From: Thermomicrobium sp.
GTDB taxonomy: Bacteria > Chloroflexota > Chloroflexia > Thermomicrobiales > Thermomicrobiaceae
Direction: 5' to 3'
Assembly (NCBI GenBank): GCA_025060175.1
Contig: JANXBE010000005.1
Span: 1 to 53,927 of the forward strand
Length of the DNA: 53,927 nucleotides
Part shown: positions 26,975 to 34,082 of the stretch, piece by piece
How the letters are laid out: each line of letters starts with the position of its first letter
How positions within the stretch are numbered: the first letter of the stretch is position 1
Made by a program: the position numbers and the translations under genes
Notes under the pieces: generated by a model
Seen by the model: the letters and a program-made list of their open reading frames with translations, nothing else
The model's database searches: none
Told to the model about the DNA's origin: nothing

Positions 26975-28021
26975 CTAGCCGCCGATCTGACTCATACCGC
27001 GACCGGTTCGACGATCCCCCTCGCGGAGCCCATGCCCCCAAGGCTTCCGCCACACAGCAGCGCGGATGCGCTCGGCGAGTTCCTCCTCGCTCGCACCGCT
27101 CCGCACGGCGCCCCGAATATCTACCTCGTCGCTCCGGAGCAGACAGAGTCGCAATTTGCCGTCTGCGGTCAGACGGATGCGATTACAGAACGCACAGAAC
27201 GGTTCGCTCACGGGGCTGATGAACCCGATCGTCCCCACGGCACCGCGTATCCGATAGACTCGCGCCGGATCGCTGAGCGGCGCCTCCAGCTGTTCGAGCG
27301 GCCCATACACCTCCTCGATGCGCGCTCGCGTCTCGGAACTGGTGACCAGTCCAGCGTCATGGACGTCAGCCACACCTTCGAGCGGCATGACCTCGATGAA
27401 GCGCACTTGCCAAGGCCGCTCGACCGTCAGTCCCGCGAGGGCCGCCACTTCGTGATCGTTGAGCCCGCGGACGACAACCGCGTTGAGTTTGATCGGAGTA
27501 AGGCCAGCCGCCTCGGCGGCCGCGATCCCAGCGAAGACCTTTTCGATCCGTCCACCACGCGTCATGATCCGGTAGCGTTCCGGATCGAGCGTGTCCACAC
27601 TGATGTTGATGCGTCGGAGTCCAGCCGCCGCGAGGTCGGACGCGAGGCGCTCCAGCAACAGCCCGTTCGTCGTCATCGAGATGTCCTCGACACCGGGAAT
27701 GCTCGCCATCGCCCGTACCAGCTCCACCAGGTTCGGTCGAACGGTCGGCTCGCCTCCCGTCAGGCGAAGTCGGCTGAAGCCGACGCGCACAGCAGCCCGG
27801 ACGACGGTCAACAGTTCGTCGTCGGTCAGCAGTTCATCACGTGGCGCGAATTTCATGCCATGGGCCGGCATGCAGTACACGCACCGGAGGTTACAACGAT
27901 CGGTCAACGAGATCCGCAAGTACGTAATCGGCCGCCCATACGCATCGCGAGTGATGCGCTCACCAGCCCGGGGCACGGCTCGCTCGTCCGTGCTCGTCCG
28001 CTGCAAGAAGGAAACCGCCAT
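26975..28021 (-). CDS. moaA: GTP 3',8-cyclase MoaA (molybdenum cofactor biosynthesis)
   Basis: The 348-residue radical SAM enzyme starts molybdopterin synthesis from GTP. The N-terminal cluster is CNLRCVYC (Cys43, 47, 50). The C-terminal cluster for GTP binding is FCAFCNRIRLTADGKLRLCL, and the protein ends in the conserved Gly-Gly. RLTGGEPTVR is the SAM-binding GGE motif. The frame is open to 28123, but ATG 28021 with GGGGGGAG about 10 nt upstream fits the family N-terminus. It has its own promoter, while moaB lies 2.2 kb away in the neighbouring operon. The second pathway enzyme, MoaC, is not in this window. Confidence 0.96.
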   Translation of the reverse strand: MAVSFLQRTSTDERAVPRAGERITRDAYGRPITYLRISLTDRCNLRCVYCMPAHGMKFAPRDELLTDDELLTVVRAAVRVGFSRLRLTGGEPTVRPNLVELVRAMASIPGVEDISMTTNGLLLERLASDLAAAGLRRINISVDTLDPERYRIMTRGGRIEKVFAGIAAAEAAGLTPIKLNAVVVRGLNDHEVAALAGLTVERPWQVRFIEVMPLEGVADVHDAGLVTSSETRARIEEVYGPLEQLEAPLSDPARVYRIRGAVGTIGFISPVSEPFCAFCNRIRLTADGKLRLCLLRSDEVDIRGAVRSGASEEELAERIRAAVWRKPWGHGLREGDRRTGRGMSQIGG

Positions 28022-28090
28022 CGCTCGTACTCCCCCCAGCGATGCCAGGCCGCAACCCCGAGGATACCGCTCGCTCGCCCGACTATCACG

Positions 28091-28119
28091 AGGATAGCAG
28101 GCACACCAAAGAAATGCAA
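28091..28119 (-). promoter_or_regulatory. moaA promoter with extended -10
   Basis: On the minus strand TTGCAT (28119-28114), a 17-nt spacer and TATCCT (28096-28091) are present, with TGC immediately before the -10, an extended -10 form. Predicted start is near 28084, giving a leader of about 63 nt, too short for a molybdenum-cofactor riboswitch of the usual size. Confidence 0.62.
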
Positions 28120-28144
28120 CCAAGCCGTTGCTTTTCTCGTCGCC

Positions 28145-28849
28145 TCAGCGCCGCACGGAGATCACCTTGAACGCCTCAGCGTACCGGAGTCCACGCTCCG
28201 CGCCCAGCTCAGCGGCGCGCTCCCGCACCCGCTGCGCGACGTCTTGCGAGTCCCCGACCTGGCTCCGGTGTGCCGCCAGCGCCGACAGCTTGAGCTCGAT
28301 CGTCGTCGCGATGTCCACGTAGAGGTCAGGATACTGCGCACCGAAGAGCCACAGTTCGGCAACCTTGTGCGGCTCGAGCCCCTCGGCCAAGTGTTGCGGA
28401 AAGTAGAGCGGGTCGCGAGCAGTCGGATAGACCGCGTCGATGGTCGTGATGCCGACGGCACGATGGTCGGGATGTAACGCGTAGGGGCGAAAGGGGTCAT
28501 GCGTGATGACGATATCGGGGCGAAAGAGGCGGATCTGTCGCACGATCCGCTCGCGAAAGGCGAGATCCGGCACTAGTTCTCCATCCGGGAGCCGAAGGAA
28601 GACGACTTCCCGGACGCCGAGTCGCTTGCATGCTTCCCGCTCTTCCGCTTCCCGTTGTTGCGCGATGCACTCGGGTGCGACGTCACGGCGATCGGTTCCC
28701 TTCTCGCCCGACGTGCACTGCACGAGAACGACCTCCTTGCCCTCTTGCACCAGTCGCGCGACCGTCCCGCCAGCGCCGAACTCCATATCGTCCGGGTGCG
28801 CGACCACGACCATGACGCGGTGGTAGGGCGTCAACTCGCTCATCCTCAC
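28145..28849 (-). CDS. PIG-L / LmbE-family N-acetylglucosamine deacetylase
   Basis: The 234-residue protein has the zinc site VVVAHPDDMEFGAGGT near the N-terminus and the downstream HPDHRAVG histidine motif. Family members remove acetyl groups from GlcNAc conjugates, including BshB in bacillithiol and MshB in mycothiol synthesis. QCTSGEKGTDRRDV and VFLRLPDGEL are typical of the BshB-like branch. GTG 28849 lies 4-5 nt after AGGGG; ATG 28843 is an alternative. It is 21 bp after hisS and probably the last gene of the rplS-to-PIG-L operon. A thiol-cofactor role is inferred only. Confidence 0.88.
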   Translation of the reverse strand: MRMSELTPYHRVMVVVAHPDDMEFGAGGTVARLVQEGKEVVLVQCTSGEKGTDRRDVAPECIAQQREAEEREACKRLGVREVVFLRLPDGELVPDLAFRERIVRQIRLFRPDIVITHDPFRPYALHPDHRAVGITTIDAVYPTARDPLYFPQHLAEGLEPHKVAELWLFGAQYPDLYVDIATTIELKLSALAAHRSQVGDSQDVAQRVRERAAELGAERGLRYAEAFKVISVRR

Positions 28850-28870
28850 CCGGCCCCTCTCGACAGCCGT

Positions 28871-30217
28871 TCACGGCCTCCCGGCCGTTAGCCGCTCCTG
28901 CACGGTCCTGACCGCAACCGCCCGAGGCAGACGCTCCTGGTCGCCGCTCCGGAGGTCGCGGAGCGTCAGGACACCAGCGGCCAACTCGTCCGGTCCCACG
29001 ATGACCGCCAGCGGAATCGCCTTGCGATGCGCATAGTGCAACTGTCGACGGAGGTCGATTCGCTCGCCGAGGTACGTCTCGACACTGATGCCTCCATCGC
29101 GGAGCTCGCGAGCCAGGCGCAACACCTCGCGACGCTGCGCTTCTTCTACTGCGACGACGATCACTTCCGTGACCGTCTCCGGCGTCGGCAACAACCCATG
29201 CTCGTCGATGACCTCGACCAGCCGTTCCAGTCCGAGCGAAGCACCAGTCGCCGGGATGTCTTCGCCGAGGAACATGCCGATCAGGTGGTCGTACCGACCA
29301 GCACCGCCGAGGGATCCGAGAGCCGGCTCGCGCACGACCACCTCCGCAACGGGACCCGTATAGTAGTCGAGACCGCGGGCCAGTGAGAGATCGAGGAGGT
29401 AACGGCCAGGCGGTGCACCGAAGGCCTCCAGCGATTGGAACAGTTCAGCGAGCTCGTCCAGCGCTTCCACTGCGGCATCATCCCCCGCGAGCGCTCGTCG
29501 TGCCGCGGCGATGACCTCGGCCGGCTCCCCTCGGAGGCGGATCAGCTCGAGGACGCGTTCCGCTGCTTTGGACTCAACGCCCAACCGGATCAACTCCTCG
29601 CGAACCCCTTCTTCTCCGATCTTCTCCAGCTTGTCGATCGCTCGGTAGACACCGAGCGCGAGGGTCGCCGGAACCCCGGCCCTCCGCGCGAGTCCTTCGA
29701 GGAGCCGGCGGTGGTTGATATGGATCACGGCATTCGGCACCCCGAGGGCGCTGAGCGCGTCGATCCAGACCGACAGGACCTCCGCGTCCGCCAGCATCGA
29801 TCGTGTCCCGACCACGTCGACGTCGCATTGCCAGAACTGCCGATACCGTCCCCGCTGGGGACGTTCAGCGCGGAACACGGGCCCGATGTGGTACCGTTTG
29901 AAAGGAAACGTCAATTCGGCGCGATGGACGGCCACGTAGCGTGCGAGGGGCACCGTCAAGTCGTACCGCAGACCCACTTCGCGACCGCCGTGATCCACGA
30001 AACGGTAGAGCAGTTTTTCGCCTTCTTCCCCGTACTTCCCAGCAAGGACCTCGTAGTACTCCAGGAGGGGCGTGTCGATCGGATCGAACCCGTACCGCTC
30101 GAATACGCCCCTGAGAATGTCGATGACGCGTTGCCGCAACAACATCTGACGCGGGGTGAAATCGCGCATTCCGCGGAGCACCTGTGGCGGCCGGTGCGTC
30201 TGCGCCCCATCGCTCAT
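28871..30217 (-). CDS. hisS: Histidyl-tRNA synthetase
   Basis: The 448-residue class II synthetase contains motif 1 in the N-terminal helix-strand, motif 2 FRAERPQRGRYRQFWQCD, the histidine-specific block LARGLDYYTGPV, and motif 3 ATGASLGLERL. A C-terminal anticodon-binding domain (about 350-440) follows. It charges tRNA-His. The frame continues to GTG 30241, which overlaps the moaB stop as GTGA. ATG 30217 with GAGGA upstream gives a protein starting 15 residues before VLRGMRDFTPRQ and is preferred. Confidence 0.97.
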   Translation of the reverse strand: MSDGAQTHRPPQVLRGMRDFTPRQMLLRQRVIDILRGVFERYGFDPIDTPLLEYYEVLAGKYGEEGEKLLYRFVDHGGREVGLRYDLTVPLARYVAVHRAELTFPFKRYHIGPVFRAERPQRGRYRQFWQCDVDVVGTRSMLADAEVLSVWIDALSALGVPNAVIHINHRRLLEGLARRAGVPATLALGVYRAIDKLEKIGEEGVREELIRLGVESKAAERVLELIRLRGEPAEVIAAARRALAGDDAAVEALDELAELFQSLEAFGAPPGRYLLDLSLARGLDYYTGPVAEVVVREPALGSLGGAGRYDHLIGMFLGEDIPATGASLGLERLVEVIDEHGLLPTPETVTEVIVVAVEEAQRREVLRLARELRDGGISVETYLGERIDLRRQLHYAHRKAIPLAVIVGPDELAAGVLTLRDLRSGDQERLPRAVAVRTVQERLTAGRP

Positions 30218-30237
30218 GCGTCCGATCCTCGTCTCTC

Positions 30238-30750
30238 TCACTTTCGCGCTTCGTACACGAGATGCGCCAACTCCGGCAGAACGAGTTCGTCCATCGCCAG
30301 TCGAACTGCGCCAGGCGAACCAGGCATCGCGACCACGATCTTGCCTCGATAGACACCAGCCAGTGCCCGAGAGAGCATGGCCGCCGATCCGATCTCTCGG
30401 TAACTCAGCCAGCGAAACAGTTCGCCGAACCCGTCCAATCGTTTCTCGAGCCGCGACGCAACGACCTCGTACGTCACGTCGCGCCGCGCGATGCCGGTTC
30501 CGCCGTTGAGCAGCACGGCATCGCAGTCGGGACGATCGACGAAACGGTCGACCACGCTTCCGATCTCGTGCGCCTCGTCCGGTACGATCGCGTACCCGAT
30601 CACGCGGTGACCGGCGCGCTCCAAGCGCTCCCGGATCAGGGCACCGCTCGCATCGGTCTCGACGGTACGCGTATCGCTGACGGTGACGACCGCACAGCGC
30701 ACTGTTCGCGGGGCTGCGGAACGGTGCTGTTCATGACTCCCGCTCACCAC
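30238..30750 (-). CDS. moaB: MoaB/MogA-type molybdopterin adenylyltransferase family protein
   Basis: The 170-residue protein has the MoCF-binding fold: CAVVTVSDTRT, DCDAVLLNGGTGIARRDVT and the AMLSRALAGVYRGKIVVAMPGSPGAV segment. MoaB and MogA activate molybdopterin with ATP before metal insertion. Tandem GTG codons at 30750 and 30747 follow AGGAGG; GTG 30747 would overlap the preceding hypothetical frame's stop as GTGA. It lies upstream of hisS in the same operon and probably serves with moaA, which is nearby under separate control. Confidence 0.93.
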   Translation of the reverse strand: MVSGSHEQHRSAAPRTVRCAVVTVSDTRTVETDASGALIRERLERAGHRVIGYAIVPDEAHEIGSVVDRFVDRPDCDAVLLNGGTGIARRDVTYEVVASRLEKRLDGFGELFRWLSYREIGSAAMLSRALAGVYRGKIVVAMPGSPGAVRLAMDELVLPELAHLVYEARK

Positions 30751-31091
30751 CCACCTCCTCGTCGCAGACGGCCGAGCCGATCCGCGCAGAGCAGGACGTC
30801 GCCGCTGCCGGACCAGTCACCGACCCATCGCTGCTGTTCCGGAGCAGAACGATCCGCCACCCGCGACTCTTCGACACCACGAACCGAAAACGCCCACGCA
30901 TCCGAACCGAACGCGCGCCTCGGCGCAACGTCGACGGGGTCCCTCGTCGGAACCGGGTTGCCGCATCCGCGCCAGTTCGTCGACTGGACGTCTGTTCGGA
31001 CGGCCGGGATCGTCATCCAGACCGATGCGATGGGTCCCGCGCATCGAGGCATGTCGGCGTCGCTCTCTCCCCGCACTCTCGTCAGGTCCAA
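30744..31091 (-). CDS. Hypothetical small protein between yraN and moaB (uncertain frame)
   Basis: The roughly 330-bp gap between yraN and moaB is open in more than one minus-strand frame. The frame reported here starts at TTG 31091 (or ATG 31052 after GGGGAGAGAG) and ends TGA at 30744, overlapping moaB GTG 30747 by 4 bp (GTGA). It overlaps the yraN stop by 10 bp at TTG 31091. The product (115 or 102 aa) is Trp- and Arg-rich, for example RWVGDWSGSGDVLLCADR, with about 73% G/C at third positions. Competing frames are ATG 31096 to 30817 and TTG 30928 to 30731. I recognise no family, and the stretch may be non-coding. Confidence 0.28.
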   Translation of the reverse strand: MDLTRVRGESDADMPRCAGPIASVWMTIPAVRTDVQSTNWRGCGNPVPTRDPVDVAPRRAFGSDAWAFSVRGVEESRVADRSAPEQQRWVGDWSGSGDVLLCADRLGRLRRGGGW

Positions 31092-31465
31092 CCATCCTCA
31101 CCCTCGGAAACCCCTGCCGGCACATGCGTCCAGCGGAGGACTCGACCACTGCGATCGAGGGTGAGGGCCACGAGGTCGATGCGTCGGAGACGCTGCGCGT
31201 GATCGGGATGTGCCGCGACGAACTCGTCCAGCGCCGCCAGCAACCGGCGCCGCTTGGACCGCGTCACCGCCCACTCCGCTGGCTGGAAGGCACCAGCACG
31301 ACGCACCTTCACTTCCACCGCGACGAGTACCCCGCCATCGAGCGCGACGATGTCGAGTTCCCCCTGGCGACACCGCCAATTCCGAGCCACGATCGACCAC
31401 CCCATCCCCGCCAGCCAGCGCGCAACCGCCGCCTCACCGGTCGCTCCGACGGTCGATCTGCTCAC
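31082..31465 (-). CDS. yraN: YraN/UPF0102 family endonuclease-like protein
   Basis: The 127-residue protein has the UPF0102 restriction-endonuclease-like core: GEAAVARWLAGMGW, IVARNWRCRQGELDIVALD and LVAVEVKVRR, i.e. the E-D-ExK arrangement. Its cellular role is not settled; it is commonly found next to rnhB, as here. GTG 31465 starts 3 bp after the rnhB stop with GAGGAG about 9-10 nt upstream. Confidence 0.92.
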   Translation of the reverse strand: MSRSTVGATGEAAVARWLAGMGWSIVARNWRCRQGELDIVALDGGVLVAVEVKVRRAGAFQPAEWAVTRSKRRRLLAALDEFVAAHPDHAQRLRRIDLVALTLDRSGRVLRWTHVPAGVSEGEDGWT

Positions 31466-31468
31466 GAT

Positions 31469-32131
31469 CTACGTCTCCTCGCCAGTGCCACCACCCCGGA
31501 AGGTCCGCCGGTGCAGCGGCGTGAGGCCACATCGGGCGATCGCCGAGCGATGGGCAGCTGTGCCATACCCTGCATTCTCGTCCCACCCGTATACGGGAAA
31601 TCGGCGAGCTACCCGCCGCATCACGTCGTCTCGGACGACTTTCGCGACGATCGAGGCAGCAGCGATGCTCACCGAACGGCAATCACCCCCGACGACGGCC
31701 GTCGCTGCGCTGAACGGAAACGCCGGTATCGGCAAACCATCGTACAGGACATGGTCCACCGGCCCCAAGCGCTCCAGCGCACGCGTCATCGCGAGCAGGG
31801 TAGCACGGACGATCCCGAAACGATCGATCTCGCGATGCGAGGCCGCGCCGACTGCCCACGCGACCGCCTCGCGTCGAATCCATTCGACCAAGGCTTGACG
31901 CCGTTTCGGGGAAAGCCGCTTCGAATCGTTCAGCTCGTCTGGCACCACGACACCGGGCGCGAAGACACACGCGGCTGCGACGACCGGACCGGCAAGCGCA
32001 CCGCGCCCGACCTCGTCGAGTCCAGCAACCAGCTGCTTACCCTGCTGCCAGAGCTGCTCCTCGAACTCGAACGTGGGCCGCTCGCTTCGACCAGAGCCGG
32101 TTCTCAGGGACGAGGCGAGCGGAACCGCCAC
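31469..32131 (-). CDS. rnhB: Ribonuclease HII
   Basis: The product contains the RNase HII catalytic block VAGLDEVGRGALAGPV with Asp39-Glu40, followed by LNDSKRLSPKRR, the YDGLPIP acid region and AASIVAKVVRD. It removes misincorporated ribonucleotides and RNA from RNA-DNA hybrids. The frame is open to 32209, which would overlap rplS by 68 bp. GTG 32131 is preferred because it starts just after the rplS stop with GGGGGAG ahead, although the spacing is short (3 nt). The result is 220 residues. Confidence 0.95.
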   Translation of the reverse strand: MAVPLASSLRTGSGRSERPTFEFEEQLWQQGKQLVAGLDEVGRGALAGPVVAAACVFAPGVVVPDELNDSKRLSPKRRQALVEWIRREAVAWAVGAASHREIDRFGIVRATLLAMTRALERLGPVDHVLYDGLPIPAFPFSAATAVVGGDCRSVSIAAASIVAKVVRDDVMRRVARRFPVYGWDENAGYGTAAHRSAIARCGLTPLHRRTFRGGGTGEET

Positions 32132-32141
32132 GAACTCCCCC

Positions 32142-32513
32142 TCAGCGCAAGTAACTGCCCTCAGGTCGGCGTCGCTCCTTGAGTCGCGCCGCCTTGCCAG
32201 CGCGCTCACGCAAATAGTAGAGGCGCGCGCGCCGTACCTTCCCGTGACGCACGACTTCCAGCTTCTCGATCAGCGGACTGTGCAGCGGGAAGGTCCGCTC
32301 CACACCGATACCGTGAGCGGCGATCCGTCGCACCGTGAAAGTGGCATCCGTGCCACCGCCGCGCTTGCGGATCACGACACCCTCGAAGGGCTGCACCCGC
32401 ACGTTCCCGCCTTCGACCACGCGATAGTGGACACGGACAGTGTCACCGGGGCTGAAAGGAGGCAGATCAGTCCGGAGGTACTGCTCCTGGACGCTACGAA
32501 TGAGATCCTGCAT
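32142..32513 (-). CDS. rplS: 50S ribosomal protein L19
   Basis: The 123-residue protein matches L19: [55 protein letters not shown] and [21 protein letters not shown]. It sits at the 30S-50S interface. ATG 32513 follows AAGAGGA. It is first in a seven-gene operon; the usual rpsP-rimM-trmD partners are absent. Confidence 0.98.
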   Translation of the reverse strand: MQDLIRSVQEQYLRTDLPPFSPGDTVRVHYRVVEGGNVRVQPFEGVVIRKRGGGTDATFTVRRIAAHGIGVERTFPLHSPLIEKLEVVRHGKVRRARLYYLRERAGKAARLKERRRPEGSYLR

Positions 32514-32590
32514 CGTTTCGGTCCTCTTCCCGCACTCTCCCAGGCTGCGACCCGTGAGCGAACAGAGCCGTCACAAGACAGCCATGCGGC

Positions 32591-32599
32591 AGTATAGCA
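32591..32599 (-). promoter_or_regulatory. Extended -10 promoter for the rplS operon
   Basis: The minus strand reads TGCTATACT (32599-32591), an extended -10, with no good -35 at 16-18 nt. A start near 32584 gives a leader of about 70 nt. It is the only good promoter signal before rplS and probably drives the operon as far as the PIG-L gene. Confidence 0.6.
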
Positions 32600-33384
32600 G
32601 AGCCAGCGCGCTCACGGGACAGCACGCCGTGGCCGTCGACGCAAGCTCCCAACCGTACGCCACGGACCGCGGTGCTCCCGGCCAACGGCCTATCCAATGG
32701 GTGGAGTCGCGCGAGACGTACCGCCCCCCGACGAGTCTGGCGACGGAAGGGCGAGACGATCGTGCAACATGCAGAGACGGCACGCTACGCATCGCCGACG
32801 CGCCGGACGGCGAACGAACGGCTCCCGGTGGACGAGGCGGCGACCACCCCCGAGACCGACTCCAACCCCACGCGGCATACAGGACAGAGCCCAGCGATCA
32901 CTGCCCGATCGATCGGTCAACCGCGTCGAGGGACAAAGACTACCTGCACCGTGACGGTCGCATTGACGGCGCCGCATCTGCGTCAGAACGGAAGGTTCGT
33001 CAGTCGAGCGGCGAGCAGCGGAAGGACCGCGCGATCGAGCGACCGCTCGCGCACAACGGACGACACGAACAGCTCAGTCACCGGCGGTGCTCAACTGGAC
33101 CACGCTGGGAAGCGATGCGCGAGGTACGGTGATCATGACGCGACAACGACCAGCCGCACCACGAGTCGGGTGAAGTCGAGGTCACGGTGCGCACGCCGGT
33201 CGCGTCGTTCATCCGCGGGCTGACTCGCGAACGACGGGACGGCTCACCGACGTGTGCCCGCACGAATCCAAGGCGTTCGGGAACGAGTGTCTCTGGCTCT
33301 CGGAGGACCGATGCTCCGCGGCCGCGTCGCCCACGGTCTGAAGAGGGCAGCGCGGCGCTCCCCGCGTCAGGTTATCGCACCGAA
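32600..33384. other. Large intergenic gap without a recognised gene
   Basis: About 785 bp lie between the divergent rplS and sigma-factor promoters. Reading frames here are short, Arg/Thr/Ser-rich on both strands and lack ribosome binding sites or family motifs. I found no tRNA T-loop, tmRNA, RNase P or SRP RNA signature. A short GC-rich inverted element (GATCGAGCG/CGCTCG region, about 33033-33052) is the only structure noted. It may hold an unrecognised RNA or decayed gene. Confidence 0.5.
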
Positions 33385-33413
33385 TTGACAATCAGGCTGG
33401 ACCCGTGTACGAT
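33385..33413 (+). promoter_or_regulatory. Sigma factor operon promoter (-35 TTGACA, 17 nt, -10 TACGAT)
   Basis: TTGACA (33385-33390), 17 nt and TACGAT (33408-33413) form a strong housekeeping promoter with a start near 33420. This is not the usual ECF-type AAC/GTC pair, so any autoregulation by the ECF sigma factor must act elsewhere. Confidence 0.8.
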
Positions 33414-33491
33414 CGGCTCGTCAGGAGCGCTGCCGTGAGTAGACCGCATCCGGACGAGCCGTCGCTCGTTATAGACATGGGAGGACAGGGG

Positions 33492-34082
33492 ATGTCGGGT
33501 TCCGTCGCACTGTCCGCGGCAGACGAACTACGGTGTGTCGCCCGCGCGAAGGCAGGCGACGACGAAGCGTTCGCCCTGCTCTATCAGAAATACGAACGAA
33601 CCATCTACCAGTTCATCTATCGAATGGTCGGAAATGCAGAGGACGCGAGCGATCTCACGCAGGAATGTTTCATCCGTGCGTACAAGGCGCTCCCACAGAC
33701 GAGCGAGGACCTCAACCTCGGTGCGTGGTTGCGTCGCATCGCGGCGAACGTCTGCCTGGATACGTTACGTCGACGGAGCCGGTTGCGCTGGTTACGGCTC
33801 GACCATCTCGCCCCATGGCAGGGTGGTCCGTCACGCTCCACGACCCACGACCCGGAACGAGCCCTCTTGCAGACGGAAACACAGGATGTCGTCGAACGCG
33901 TGCTGCAGCGCTTGCAACCCCGGTACCGGGCTGCCTTGATTCTCCGCGAGTACGAAGGGTATTCGAGCGACGAAATCGCGGACTTCTTGGGCATCTCGCG
34001 GTCCGCTGCCAAGTCACTCCTCTTCCGAGCGCGAGAGGAGTTTCGTCGCCTCTACCATGAAATGGAGGCTTCGACGTCCTGA
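33492..34082 (+). CDS. ECF-subfamily RNA polymerase sigma factor
   Basis: The 196-residue protein has sigma-70 region 2 (about 15-80: GDDEAFALLYQKYERTIYQF, DLTQECFIRAYKAL) and region 4 (about 130-185: LQPRYRAALILREYEGYSSDEIADFLGIS). Region 3 is absent, which defines the ECF group. ATG 33492 has GGGAGG 7-8 nt upstream. GTG 33435, preceded by AGGAG and close to the predicted transcription start, would add 19 residues and is a real alternative. The stop overlaps the anti-sigma start (TGATG), so the two are translationally coupled. It is probably released when the partner senses an envelope signal. Confidence 0.94.
   Translation: MSGSVALSAADELRCVARAKAGDDEAFALLYQKYERTIYQFIYRMVGNAEDASDLTQECFIRAYKALPQTSEDLNLGAWLRRIAANVCLDTLRRRSRLRWLRLDHLAPWQGGPSRSTTHDPERALLQTETQDVVERVLQRLQPRYRAALILREYEGYSSDEIADFLGISRSAAKSLLFRAREEFRRLYHEMEASTS

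Noticed and set aside
32600-33384. tRNA, tmRNA, RNase P or SRP RNA in the large gap
   Set aside because: No T-loop GTTCGANTC motif, no tmRNA tag or RNase P core sequence and no long paired arms were found by reading both strands.
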